DNA of 64,000 nucleotides. Origin: Nelumbo lutea. Lineage: Eukaryota; Streptophyta; Magnoliopsida; Proteales; Nelumbonaceae. The notes beneath the pieces were generated by a model that did not search any database, had not been told where the DNA came from, and saw only the letters and a list, made by a program, of their open reading frames with translations. This document shows, piece by piece, positions 42,226 to 53,499 of this stretch (its first letter is position 1; the number at the start of each line of letters is the position of its first letter). Both the position numbers and the translations under genes were made by a program. The stretch spans positions 51,758,922 through 51,822,921 of the forward strand of contig JAKGHH010000004.1 in assembly GCA_022828595.1 (NCBI GenBank). The letters are read 5' to 3'.

Positions 42226-43111
42226 GTTTAAAATGTCAGCGTCAATGGAAATGTCAATCATCCAAATATAGGAAACATATTGGAAATATGGAGATGATGT
42301 AAAGAAGCATGGGTACCACGTTTAAAATTATTTGCTTGTTCTAAACCATTAAATGAAGCTATGAAACTAAGTAGACAAAATAATACATTGCAAAGTTGTC
42401 CCATAGACTTTAAGATTTGAAACCACATGATAGAGCAAGTTCGAACTTAACCCACAAGAGGTGCAAATGGTTCTAATAGGTCAAAATAATATTTCTATTA
42501 CACAACTAAAAACTAAGATTTAATATTACATCCAAAGAGAATTAGAGCTGACTCAAAGCAGTCATCACCCCCATTAGGTGGGAGATGTGATTCAAACCAA
42601 TAAAATTAGCAGAATAATTTAGATTAAAGCAAAAGAAAGTAAGGAAGAAGAAGAAGGAAGATTGGAGAAGAAAGGAGAAAGAAAAGAGGAGTTCGATAAT
42701 CTCCTCTTTCCCCCACTAATCCTTTAATAGACTTGCTTAAGTTACATAATTTACAAGATTGCCCTTAAGTAGGCGTCCACATCAGCACTATACTTAGAAA
42801 ACATAAACAAGAGCTAAAGGCCCATAAAGAAAAGGCCCAATAAGAAAAGATAACAAGAAAAAACTAATAAGAAAGACAGTAATGGGCTAGGGCCCATTCG
42901 GCCCAGTCTCTCTACAGTGGGCAATATATTGCTGCTCCACATATCCACAATACTGTTGCTAATTTGTCATGTTATTAATGCCATTTCATGTACCGTAATA
43001 GTTTTGATAGTTTTCACTAGAGATATGTCATAACCACTAATATTTTTTGCTGGTATGCATGGAAATGGAAATATATCATGGAAGTATTAGGAAATGTCAA
43101 CATAAACCTTG
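42226..43111. mobile_element. MULE-type MITE, copy 2, carrying a solo LTR
   Basis: Begins gtttaaaatgtcagcgtcaa and ends gaaatgtcaacataaacctt, whose reverse complement (aaggtttatgttgac) matches the family terminus. The interior aligns with copies at 28267 and 61998 (for example ttgtcccatagactttaaga here, ttgtcctgtaaaacttaaga at 62165). A solo LTR (42583-42916) is inserted in it. Its target duplication was not found. Confidence 0.6.
42583..42916 (-). mobile_element. Solo copia-type LTR with 5-bp target duplication
   Basis: 334 bp flanked by gtggg at 42578-42582 and 42917-42921. On the minus strand it starts TGTAGAGAGACTGGGCC, like the start TGTAGAGAACACTG of the LTR at 17634. The paralogous MITE at 61998-62537 lacks this block at the same point (ttaggcaggtaaataatact), confirming it as an insertion. 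Confidence 0.8.
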
Positions 43112-43157
43112 CTTATATGTATACAGGTGTTCGTAGGGTATTCGAAGGAAAAGAAAG

Positions 43158-43368
43158 TGTTGTTAGAGCTGTTAATGGACCGTAAATGGGTGTTAGTGGA
43201 CCTGTTTATGTGTTTAATTCTGTTTATGCGTAATCAGGGGTATTCTTGTAATATCCCCTTTTTATTTGAACACCCTAATATATAAGCTAGTGGGGTGCTG
43301 CCCCCTTCACACTTTTGGCAAACTCTCCTCTTCTCTGCTCTTTTTTTTTTCCTCTCTTCTATTCTAGA
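43158..43368 (+). repeat. 5' LTR
   Basis: 211 bp, TGTTGTTAGAGCTG to ATTCTAGA, with a TATA-like atatataagctag at 43276. It ends GA rather than CA, placed by the target duplication and the directly adjoining primer site. Confidence 0.88.
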
Positions 43369-43989
43369 TGGTATCAGAGCAGGTTTGACAGCAGATTGGT
43401 ACTCAAGTGGACTTCTCTTCTTTCTTTTCTCGTTTTTTTCCTGGAAAGGACTGTAACACTTCAGAATTTCAGATTTGAGAAGGAACTGGTCGGGTAACAG
43501 TTTCTTTTCTATTTTTTCTCCCTTTCTGGTCGTGGGACCAAAAGGGTTATTGTTTTGGTGTATCCCTTGTATCTTGTGATGGAAGTTTGAAAGGAGAGGT
43601 ATCTCTCTGTGTTCTACATAGTTGTATGGTCTGGGGTCCTGTTGGCAGAGTGTAAACCAAGTTTCCTGGACCTCTTATATTCAGGTATGTGTTGTTTACT
43701 CAGCTGTACTGTGTTTCTGTGTGCTGGATGTTCTTCACTTTGCTTGAAAGTTCAAGACTGTAGAAGTGATTGACCTGTGGAGTTCATCTGGAATTTTTTT
43801 CTCTTGTTTCTGATTTGGGGTTGTTCAAAGGTGCTCTACTGTGATTCCTACTTCTTGTGAAAGAAGTTTGGAGCCCTCTTGCTGATTACAGTGGACTGTT
43901 ATTTGGAAAACATACCTGATTTATGTGGTTGTTGTTCCTTTCCTCCTGGTACAAATTACTTTAGGACTGCTAAATTTATTGTATAAACA

Positions 43990-44379
43990 ATGTCAACTGA
44001 TGATTCAGCCATATCTAAAGTCACTGGAGGTCAGAATATGGTCAGTCTAGGGTCTGAAAACTGGAGTTTCCCTATTTCTATTACAGTCCTTGATGGACTG
44101 AACTATTTGGAGTGGTCCAAAAGTGTTAAGCTGTATGTTGGGTCCACGGGAAAGCATGGCTACTTGTCTGGTGATATTCCTCAACCCAAAGAGGTGGCTC
44201 CAAGAAAATTACTTGATCATTCTTGGCTTGTAACTTCTATTCATCCAAATCTGAGGAAAAACTTTATGTGGGCTGAAACCGCAAAGGGGATTTGGGACCA
44301 GGCTAAGGCTACATTTTCTGAGCAAAGGCATTATGCTCGTATTTATCAGCTACAGATTGAGTCCTCCAATTGTAAGTAG
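43990..44379 (+). pseudogene. Copia gag, N-terminal part
   Basis: MSTDDSAISKVTGGQNMVSL, VLDGLNYLEWSKSVKLYVGS and LRKNFMWAETAKGIWDQAKA. The first ATG follows a leader of about 620 bp after the primer site. A TAG at 44377-44379 breaks the frame. It is close in layout to the gag of the elements at 17634 and 33094. Confidence 0.85.
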
Positions 44380-44399
44380 AGGGAAAAAGTCTGTCAAGT

Positions 44400-44830
44400 T
44401 ACTATTCATCTCTTACCTCCATGTGGAGGGAACTTGGTCATTACCAAAGTGTTGACCGGAAGAATGAATCAGATGCAAGGGAATACAAAAGGCTTGTAAA
44501 TCAGCAGCGAGTATCTGCATTCCTTGTGGGTCTTAACCCCAGTTATGAGACCATTCGGGTTCAGATTTTAGGGAGAAAGGAATTCCCATCACTTTAGGAA
44601 GTGTATTCATTGGTTCATTCTGAAGAGAGTAGGAGGATAGCCATGAATCCTCCAAAGGGGGAGCAGCAAGTTGTGCTCCTTGCCAAGGGAGGTGGTGCAA
44701 ATACGAAGGATGGTGTTGGGATGAAGAAGACTGACAAAGTTGATAAAGATAAGTTAAGATGTACGCATTGTGGCAGACCCATACACACTAAAGCAACATG
44801 TTGAGATCTTGTTGTGAAGCTGAAGAATTT
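44400..44830 (+). pseudogene. Copia gag, C-terminal part
   Basis: SLTSMWRELGHYQS-like and VSAFLVGLNPSYETIRVQIL reading, then SLVHSEESRRIAMNPPKGEQ and the CCHC knuckle CTHCGRPIHTKATC, followed at once by TGA. Stops near 44597 and 44803. Confidence 0.8.
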
Positions 44831-44970
44831 TCAGTCCTTCCAGAAGAAGCAACCAATAATATTCTGGGAAGAGTTCTAACTCAGCTAATGATGTTTGTGG
44901 TAGTTCATCTCAAGAGGGTGTCTCAACAGGTTATAACCCTGAGGGGTAACTGAATACCTTATGTGATCAG

Positions 44971-46400
44971 TTGGAAGAATATGGTAGGACTCTCTATCAA
45001 CTTGAGGAGACTATCATTCCTACCTCACATGTGTCCACTATAGGTAACCAGGCCTCTGCATTTCATGTGTCTACTTCATCCTCCACCCCTTGGATCATTG
45101 ATTCTGGGGCAACCAACCATACGACTGGTAAGCCTAATTTGTTTTCAGCATATCGTTTACTTTTTTGTAGGGACAAAGTTAGGCTGGCTGACAGTTCACA
45201 TACCACATTCCTGACCATGGCGTAGTGCCCTTACAGAATGAGATTATTCTTCATTCAATATATCATGTTCCCAAATTTCCTACCAATCTTTTGTCTATTG
45301 GTTGCATTACTCGATCCTTGAATTGTAGTGTAACCTTCTTTTATGATTTCTCTGTTTTCTAGGATGACTTGTGGGAGTACAATTAGCAAGGGTCGTGTGG
45401 TTGATGGTCTCTCTATACATTCTGGATGAGGTTGCAACTCCAGAGTCAAGCAATACAATAAGTTTCCTGAGCCAGTCTGAGAGTCTTTGTAATAATGCCC
45501 AAATTTTACTGTGTCACTACCGTTTGGGTCATTTGCCTTTTCCATCTTTGAGAGTCTTGTTTCCAACCTTATTTAAGTTAGTGTTTGAGTCTTCACTTCA
45601 GTGTCCAACATGTCCTTTAAGCTAACATTGTAGAACAAGTTTTCGTTCGGAAAATAAAATTGTTGAATTTCCATTTCAAGTTGTTAATTCTGATGTGTAG
45701 AGCCCTACTACTATTGTTGCAGAAGGGGGTTATAGATGCTTCATTAATTTCATTGATGACTTCTCAAGATACACTTGGATTTATTTACTTTGTTCACAAG
45801 ATGAAGTGCCAAAAATAATGCAAGACTTTTAGAAAACGGTATCCACAGTTTCATGTGGAAGTGCAAAAATTTCATTCTAACAATGCTTGAGAATACTTTA
45901 GAGATGATCAAAATCATTTTTTTCCCAGCATGGTACCATTCACATAAGCACCTACCCTAGGACCCCATAACAGAATGGTATTGCTGAGAGAAAAAATAGG
46001 CATATCCTTGAAGTGGCCCGAAGTTTGATGTTGCATATGCATGTACCTAAGAGGTTCCGAGCTGGTGCTATTTTGACAGTTGCATTTATTATCAATTGTA
46101 TGCCTACTTGTGTTCTCAAGTTCAAGGCCGCACACCAGTTGTTGTTTCCTAGGTCCCCATTGTTTTCTATCCTTGTGCGTACCTTTGGATGTTGGTGTTT
46201 TGTATAGCATTTGTCTCCATCTTGTGGTAAGCTTGATCCTCGTTCTATCCCTTGTATCTTCTTGGGATATCCCACCACTCAAAAGGGATATAAGTATTAT
46301 GATCCCTCTTCTCTTCGTACCTTTGTTTTCATGGATGTAACTTGTATTGAGCATCAACCCTTCTTCCCTACTTCTCGAGGGGAGAATAGTACATTGAAGG
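44971..46400 (+). pseudogene. Copia protease and integrase region
   Basis: Protease WIIDSGATNHTTG (from 45091), pre-integrase CHYRLGHLPFPSL and LQCPTCPLS, integrase GGYRCFINFIDDFSRYTWIY, then QNGIAERKNRHILEVARSLM with the catalytic Glu kept. A stop replaces a Gln before QNG, and later frames carry PSCGKLDPRSIPCIFLGYPT. At least six frame breaks. Confidence 0.85.
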
Positions 46401-46839
46401 AGAAGTGAATTATGGTTCCCACCACCTCCACACCTTAGTCTTTGGTTCCCATGTTACTTCACATTGTTCTCGTTCTGCTGTTCCTGCTCCTATCAATCGT
46501 GTTTATTCCCGTTCCAGGTCTCGTTCCCATTCTCCAGATCAGAATACGTCACCAGAAGAAGAGGAACCTAAGACTACTCCCCCTATACCGGCGGATTCTC
46601 AAGAGCCAAACCTAAAAAGTAGTGTATTTCCCTCTGAACTAGGTAATGTTACTTCTTGTGATCCTACTTTGTGGTCTTGATCTACCTAGCTGTCCAAAAA
46701 GGTACCCGTTCATGCACTACTAGCATCCCATTAGTCATTTTACCACTGGTAGTAACTTGTCTCCTTATCGTTCTTTCCTTTGTGCTATTGCTAGTTTTTC
46801 TGTTCCTAAGTCAGTTGTAGAGGCCCTCAATTCTCGAGT

Positions 46840-47720
46840 GGAAAAATGCAATGCTTGAGGAACTTAATGCTCTTCATAAGAAGAGCACGTTGGATTTAGT
46901 GGACCTTCCTATGGGTAAAAAACCTGTGGGATGCAAGTGGGTGTTTACTATTAAGCATCGTACTGATGACTTAGTGGAAAGATATAAGGCAAGGTTGGTG
47001 GCCAAAGGTTTCTCTCAGACATATGGAGTTGGCTACACAGAAACGTTTGCTGCAGTTGCAAAAATGAACTCCATTCTTGTCCTCTCCCTTGCTGAAATGT
47101 TTGATTGGAAGTTGTACCAATTAGATGTCAAAAATTCTTTCTTGAATGGTGATTTCAAGGAGGAAGTCTATATGGTACAGCCCCTAGGTTTTACTTCAAA
47201 GGAAATAGAAGGCAAGGTTTGTCGCCTCAATAAGTTTGTATGGCCTGAAGCAATCTCCAAGGGCTTGGTTCGGAGGATTTAATAATGCAGTCAAGAAGGT
47301 TGATTTTAGACAGTATCAGGGTGATCATACTCTCTGTTAAGAGGGAAGGGATTTATGTGGTCATTCTTATAGTTTATGTGGATAACATTGTCATTATGGG
47401 AAATTGGGAGTCAGAGATACAAACGGTAAAGAGATCTTGGGGGGCTCAATTTGATATCAAAGATCTAGGCTCTTTAAAGTACGTTCTCAGAATTAAAGTT
47501 GCGAAATCAGACAAAGGTATCTTTAGGATGCTTGTAAGGGATTCAGGGGAAGTACATCCTAGATCTTCTGTGGGACACTGATAAGCTTGGAGTCAAGCTT
47601 GTAGATACTCTCCAATTGATAGTAACCACAAACTTGGTGGAGAAGGTGGCGAGCCTCTCTCTGATGTAAGGCAGTTCCAGAGACTTATTGGGAGATTGTT
47701 CTACTTATCTATGACTAGAC
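46840..47720 (+). pseudogene. Copia reverse transcriptase
   Basis: MLEELNALHKKSTLDLVDLP, KPVGCKWVFTIKHRTDD, KNSFLNGDFKEEVYMVQPLG; after a frameshift, LIVYVDNIVIMGNW, so the catalytic box is YVDN, not YVDD. Then the R-L-I-G-R-L-F-Y-L-S region near 47680. Confidence 0.85.
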
Positions 47721-47859
47721 CCAACATTGCTTATGCTGTTCGGGTGTTGAGCCAGTATATGCATACCCCTAGGTCTACTCACCTTGCTGCGGCAAAGCAG
47801 GTTTTGAAGTACTTAAAAATTCCCTGGTAAAGGTATCCTTTTTTCCAAGCATGATCACT

Positions 47860-48270
47860 TGAAATTAGAAGTTTTCACTGATGCGGATTGTGCCAGCTCA
47901 GTTGATGATAGGTCTACTATAGGTTATTGTACCTTCATTGGAGGAAATTTGGTAACCCTGAAGAAAGAAACAAACAATGGTTGCTAGGTCAAGTACAGAA
48001 GCAGAATATAGGGTCATGGCACATGGAGTTGTAGAAATTTTGTGGTTAAGGAATATGTTAAAGGAGTCGAGAGTTGAAGTTCACAGCCCAATGTCATTGT
48101 ATTGTGACAATAAGGAAGCAATAAATATTGTCCACAATCCTGTGATGCATGAAAGAAAAAAGCATATTGAAGTCAACAAGTATTTCATTCGTGAGAAACT
48201 CAAAGTTGGTGAAGTCTGTATTCCTTATGTAAACTCTATGGATCGATTGGGTAGCATCTTCACTTAGAGT
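47860..48270 (+). pseudogene. Copia RNase H
   Basis: KLEVFTDADCASSVDDRSTI-like reading, then SSTEAEYRVMAHGVVEILWL, SLYCDNKEAINIVHNPVMHE and a TAG near 48265 in place of the usual L-A-D-I-x-T-K end. Confidence 0.85.
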
Positions 48271-48357
48271 GTTTCTAGTACCCGTCATTTGGATATTTGT
48301 ACCAAGTTGGGAATGATAGATATATTCAGCCCATATTCAGCCCAACTTGAGGAGAAG

Positions 48358-48493
48358 TGTGGTTAGAGCTGTTAATGGACCGTAAATGGGCTGTTAGTGG
48401 ACCTTTTTATTTGAACACCTTAATATATAAGCTACTGGGGTGCCGCCCCCTACACACTTTTGGCAAACTCTCCTCTTCTTCTTCCATTCCAGA
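48358..48493 (+). repeat. 3' LTR with internal deletion
   Basis: 136 bp. Starts TGTGGTTAGAGCTG and ends CCATTCCAGA. It lacks the tgtttatgtgtttaattctg to gtaatatccc stretch (about 60 bp) present in the 5' LTR. Confidence 0.85.
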
Positions 48494-48498
48494 GAAAG

Positions 48499-49338
48499 GT
48501 TTTCATTTTTTATTTTTTTCTTGTTACAAGTGAGGGGTAGATGAAACATGAATCTGTATGCTGAAGGGATAAATTTTAAATTAAAAAGAAATGCATTCCT
48601 TCCTGCATACTGTTCATGGTATTTTGGTAGGGTCTAATGAAATTCTTAGCTTATTACCAACTTTTGAATCCATGAAGCCTTGTTTCCTGCTGCACTGCAC
48701 ACCTGTTGAATCAATTCTTGTATATGTTTAACTAGTTTTTAACTAAATTTTCATACATTTGCAATTTATAAGATTGATGTAACACATCTTCTGAGATGTT
48801 ACGAGATAATAATTCCCATGGATCTGAACTCTGGTATTAGAAATCAGGATGCATTCACTTCCTGAAATCCAAATCCAAGACATGGATAGTCATACGGATG
48901 ATAATCTAACCCAACATCATGATACAAGTAGCTTACTTTAGTCTTTCAAGTAGTATTTCTTTGCAATTATGTCATGTCAGATTAAAAAAAAAAAAGCAGC
49001 TTTAGGAAATAACTTTGGAACTATCCGTTCAGCCATAAATTACAATAATAATATTCTTTTGATTCTGGCAGACAGCCATGAAATGCTGATCCAATATATA
49101 GGTGCACTTGGAGGTTGAGCATTATTTAGATCCATTAAAGGTTGAGCATTATTCAGAACCCTGACCAGAAGTCAACTTGGCAATTGGGGAAAAAACTATT
49201 AAATTGTAGCTTTCTCAAAGGTTTTAGTTCAAATTAAATTTTCATATAACCATAGTTTGTGATACAACTGAAATTGTTGACTTCCCTCCAGCCTAGCTAC
49301 CTTGTCCAATCCAGTGTTTTAATCCCTGGGCACATTAA
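48499..49338. other. Intergenic, unassigned
   Basis: AT-rich. A short direct repeat ggttgagcattatt occurs near 49110 and 49139. No gene or element recognised. Confidence 0.4.
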
Positions 49339-49412
49339 AAAAAAGGCCATCGCCCAACTATCTGGGGTCTTAGAAGGGGTAGGCTGGATACAGTCCTAAT
49401 CTTTCCAAAACC
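49339..49412 (-). mobile_element. SINE body fragment, copy 4
   Basis: The minus strand reads AGGACTGTATCCAGCCTACC then CCTTCTAAGACCCCAGATAG, the same body as copies at 1531, 2936 and 32859. The head was not found. Confidence 0.5.
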
Positions 49413-50561
49413 TTATTCTCATGCAGTCATGCTCGCCTGCCCGAGCTACCAGCATAATTCTTTGGATTAAAAAATGAGCCAATGAGCCATATGTTTCTAC
49501 ATTATACATGCAAGGAAAACAATAGTTTATCCTTTATGTACTGATTCTGAATAGACATTATTCTGCATGTATTTAATCCATGAGTTGTGTTCTAATAGTC
49601 GTTGCTTAGATGATATTTGATTGCTTGTACTAATCGTTGGCAACTGTCCCAGGTGTTTGTTCTGCGCCTAACAATGGGTAGACGACGATTTGTCCCATAT
49701 AATCATTTCGAAATCCAGGAGTAAATGAGTAATACTGGGCCTTCCCTGGAATTTTGTGGTGTCGCTGGGATGTTTTCATGTTAACCTAGCCATACACGAT
49801 TCATGATAATTGGACCTCAAGATCTCATTTTGTTTGCTTCTTCAAATTTTAGCTATAGTTTGAAATAGAGTGGTCATGTAGATCGAGTTGAATACATATT
49901 CTATTTCACTTTTTTTCCCTCCTACTTTCTTTGTGGTCCCAACCCTCGATACATCGTTGACAGTAATTGTATCATGAGCAATTAGTTTGATGTAAGTTTG
50001 TCGTTTCCAAATTGGAAGTATGGTTTACCAGTACCAAACCATTAATATCTTTTTTTTGGTACATAATATCTTCAATTTTTACTTTTATTATATTTTTAGC
50101 TAGGAATCATGGTTTTTTCATTCTATACAGATAACTGATCAACCCATGATGTATTTAGGCAAGAGATTCAGGACTCAGCAACCATGAAACACTGGTGCTT
50201 TTGTTCGATACAGATGCATTAAAGGTTGGCTTGTAATAGACAGATTTGATCATTCTATCAAATGTTGGTACTTTTAATGATATCCATGCTTGCAGTTTTC
50301 AAATGTTGACTTCTTTTTTTTTATTTTTTTTTTTATTTTTACTAGCCAACTGAAGACATCGGGAGAAGGCAGGGTAAGTACTCTGCTTCTGATGTTAACA
50401 TGCAGTCAACTTCTCGTGCGAGGGTTCTTGGGGTGTGGGGGGATTGAATTGTAGACAGGAAAGGGAGACGTGGATTTGTGCACACTTCCTTTTTCAGTTC
50501 TCTCTAATGTCTTGATAAAAATTATTAAAGGTATTTTTTTATGATGCCGGTTGATTGGTTA
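49413..50561. other. Intergenic, unassigned
   Basis: No coding frame or element ends recognised. T-rich runs near 50310-50335. Confidence 0.4.
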
Positions 50562-50836
50562 GGACCCATTTGATTCATAGGAACATGGGTTTGGAACTGG
50601 AATTGGATCATCCATTTTAATTTCAACCATTTGGTTGGGTAGAATTGGAATCTCATTCCCATTCCTGATGAAATGGCAATTCCTCCATTTAAGGAAATGG
50701 TCATTCCCTCCTCCTTTGCGAATGATGATCCACTACAGTTGATTCTGATTCTGATTCCAATTCCCTACTGAATCAAACAAGCAGGGAGAATGTATACCAT
50801 TTCAATTCCGATTTCGAGCGCAAACCAAAGGGACCC
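50562..50836. mobile_element. Tourist-like MITE
   Basis: The left end ggacccatttgattcat and reverse complement of the right end gggtccctttggtttgc form imperfect inverted repeats of the G-G-G-x-C-x-x-T-T-T-G-x-T-T type common to PIF/Harbinger MITEs. The interior is rich in aattcc/ggaatt words. The flanking trinucleotides tta and ttt would be the decayed target site. Confidence 0.55.
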
Positions 50837-51519
50837 TTTCAGTATCATGTCTTTCCAGTAGCAAACTTGAACCATATTTATGTATTAGTTGAGGGCCCCT
50901 TCCCAGACCCAAATCGGAGAGCTATTTGCGTGTTAAAAAAAAAAAAAAAATTAATAAGAGCTTTTGTCTGCTACAACTTTCAAGAGGAACATGGAACCTG
51001 TTGTCCAACCTTGAGGGGGTGTCATTTTGTCAGCAAAACATAACGGTTTTGCTGATGTGGCATTCTATGTTCAAAAACAAAATCGTATACATTGGTGAAT
51101 AACTGAATACTCCTAAAATTGTCTACCAAATAGGCTGCCAATTGAAGATATAGGAAACTTTACAATTTTAATAAAATTGCAAACTAGGGACCAAAGAAAG
51201 TTCTAATAAATTGGGCATAGGTGCAATAGGCCGTGATGAGATCCAACTCTTGGTGCAAGTCCGATTTGAATAACGGAAAGCCAGACCCCATCCAACACAA
51301 GCCAGGCCTTATAAAATGCTACCAAATTTTTGGTTTTTTGAGTTGTTCTATTTCTCAAACTCTTAAGCATATCTATATATCATCAGCAAAAAGAATTATT
51401 GCAAAAGAAACAATCAAATTGTAACGATCTGGGTTTAGAGCTACACTCTATCAAAGGATAGGACAAGCAGTTTCAAAGGGTCTTGAGAGGTGAGACCAAT
51501 GAAGTCTTAACTACATAAT

Positions 51520-52040
51520 ATACCATCATTTCTGGGATTGACTGCTGAGTGCGCCTGGGATTTGCTTGGCCCAAGACGGGCCCACATTGGGGGCAGGCTT
51601 GATGTGAACCCAGGCCAGGCTGAGACTTGAAAATTCTGTCTAGGCCCCGAGTTTTCCTGAACAGTTCAGACCAGGCAATGTGGGCCTGCCAGAAATGATC
51701 AGTCCTAATCCAACCTGTTGTCATCAATGTTTTAAAAAACGATTCAAAATCAGAACCATTCTGGTCACCTGTTTTCAGGTTGAGAATTCGACCCCCTGAT
51801 TTGAACGGATGGTTAGTTCTGACAAAAAATTAAAATAATTAAAATAAAAAAAAAAAAACGTCAAAACCATTCAATAGATCGACAGTTCAACCACCCAATT
51901 TAACAGATCATTAACCGATTCAACGGTTTTTGGTCAGGGACTGAGTTTGCGGTAAAACTGAATCAATTGCCTGAAAGGTTTCCAGGCCAAACAGTCCGAC
52001 CGTCAGACAATGGCAGTTCAAAAACCATGGTTGTCATTCA
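51520..52040. repeat. Two adjoining non-autonomous element remnants
   Basis: 51520-51715 is rich in gggccc, ccaggcc and gggcctg words. 51724-52037 starts tgttttaaaaaacgattcaa and ends ggcagttcaaaaaccatgg, with internal matches to gattcaacggtttttgg. A short relative lies at 52625-52735 (ttttaaaactgaatcagaca ... gttcgaaccgaacgaac). The classes are not determined. Confidence 0.4.
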
Positions 52041-52171
52041 TATTTTAAACCCTAACAACCTGACCAATGCAACCTGGCTAATCTGACCCAAAGTTGCATC
52101 CCTATCAACTGTTTACAAACCTAACGTCCAGCACTCTCAGAACTGACCACTCATAGACTTAAACCCGTTTC

Positions 52172-52504
52172 TCACGTTTCATCATCATTACCTGCAGCAT
52201 GAAGAATTTTACGAGTAGCATAAAATTGTTTATTAGCATTTGTTGGTTGGCTAAATGCACAAAAAAGGTACAGAACATATTGCGGATGCCTGGCTGAACA
52301 AGTCACCAATGTAGATGTCCCCCATGATGAACGGTTCATAATTGCCACATCTATTATTGAACAGAATTTATAATTCGTGCACTTGATGACAATTTCACCG
52401 TCCAAATAAAAGAACAAAACATTTGATTTCATACTTGGTACAGGAAATGGAATTTGGATCACCGTGGAATTCATGGCTAAAACAGAGCCTCGTCTCTCTT
52501 CCAA
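52172..52504 (-). other. 110-codon ORF of unknown status
   Basis: An open frame from MEERRGSVLAMNSTVIQIPF to LHAAGNDDET. I recognise no domain and no signal peptide, and the frame could be fortuitous. It lies in repeat-rich intergenic DNA with no neighbouring host exon. Confidence 0.15.
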
Positions 52505-52829
52505 CTAAATTCCATTTAATTTAAGATGGCATTAGGTTGTGTGGTAAAACCACGATATAGTGGGTTTCAAATCACCCCACACTTCATGGTGACAATCCAG
52601 CAAGCATTAATGTTGTGAATATTCCAAGGATTTTAAAACTGAATCAGACAACAAATCAGTCAGGGATCTGGTTTTCGGATCGAACAGTCCAACTGTTCGA
52701 ACCGAACGAACAGCCCATTCTGACATTGGCAATTTTTTTTTCATCTGTTAGCTCTTTCCTTGATTAACTAACCAGTTTGTTGACCTTGAACAAGGGCTCT
52801 ATAATCTCTGAAATCTTGGTCCTAACCGG

Positions 52830-53198
52830 TTGCTTATTGCTCCTTTTCAAAGAGGTCATTTTCGACTACGTTTTAGATTTAAGAATGACTTTGTTCATGT
52901 TAGAGATAATGGTCCAAGGCAACTCAACGGCCAATGGATTATTCTCAAGCCATGGATACCTAGTAACCCCCAGTATGAGTGGAACCTTCATGAGATTGAA
53001 CTTTGGGTCCAATTGCATGATTTACCCTTTGAAATCTTGATTGAGGATATTGGTCGACCTATTTTTCAACGAATTGGATCTGTGCACTCTTTCTCGGTGG
53101 TCCAAAACTATATTAGAGCCAAGGCTTTAATTTCTATGGAAGATCCCTTGAAATTGGGTTGTTTTTTCAGTGCTCATATGTTTCGCCTTTGTTCGTAG
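52830..53198 (+). pseudogene. L1 ORF1 fragment (DUF4283-like)
   Basis: Reads ILKPWIPSNPQYEWNLHEIE then LWVQLHDLPFEILIEDIGRP and AKALISMEDPLKLGCFF. The W-V-Q-L/I-H-x-L-P and the R-V/A-x-x-x-x-x-D-x-x-x-P-L pattern are typical of the gag-like ORF1 of plant L1. The zinc knuckle that normally follows is cut off by the copia insertion. Confidence 0.7.
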
Positions 53199-53214
53199 CC
53201 CTTGCCTCGTATTA

Positions 53215-53391
53215 TATTAGGAGAATACGGTTGTTGCAATGAGTTAGTTGCGATGAGATTTGTTGCACTCTGTTACGATGAAGGATCTGGAATGCCACAT
53301 CAGATTCCTTGAAATAAGTGTATATATATGTGAGAGGTTTAATGCAATATTATCATTATTCTTTCGCCATTTTCTCTACTGCCAATTTACA
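53215..53391 (+). repeat. 5' LTR
   Basis: 177 bp, TATTAGGAGAATACGG to GCCAATTTACA. Contains gtgtatatatatg at 53318 as a possible TATA region. Confidence 0.88.
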
Positions 53392-53499
53392 TGGTATCAA
53401 AGCTCCAAGTTCCCACTAAACCCTCTGATTCTTGACTCGAGTTCTCTTCCTGGTTCTTGAGTCGTATTTTCTTTCGTCAACATCAAGAATGGCCATGAG

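Larger units (their letters stand above)
43158..48493 (+). mobile_element. Ty1/copia LTR retrotransposon, intergenic, decayed
   Basis: A 5336-bp element with LTRs 43158-43368 and 48358-48493, primer site tggtatcagagc at 43369-43380, a purine stretch cttgaggagaag before the 3' LTR, and a perfect 5-bp target duplication gaaag (43153-43157, 48494-48498). Gag, protease, integrase, RT and RNase H are in copia order but carry stops and frameshifts. The 3' LTR is about 75 bp shorter than the 5' LTR. Confidence 0.92.
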
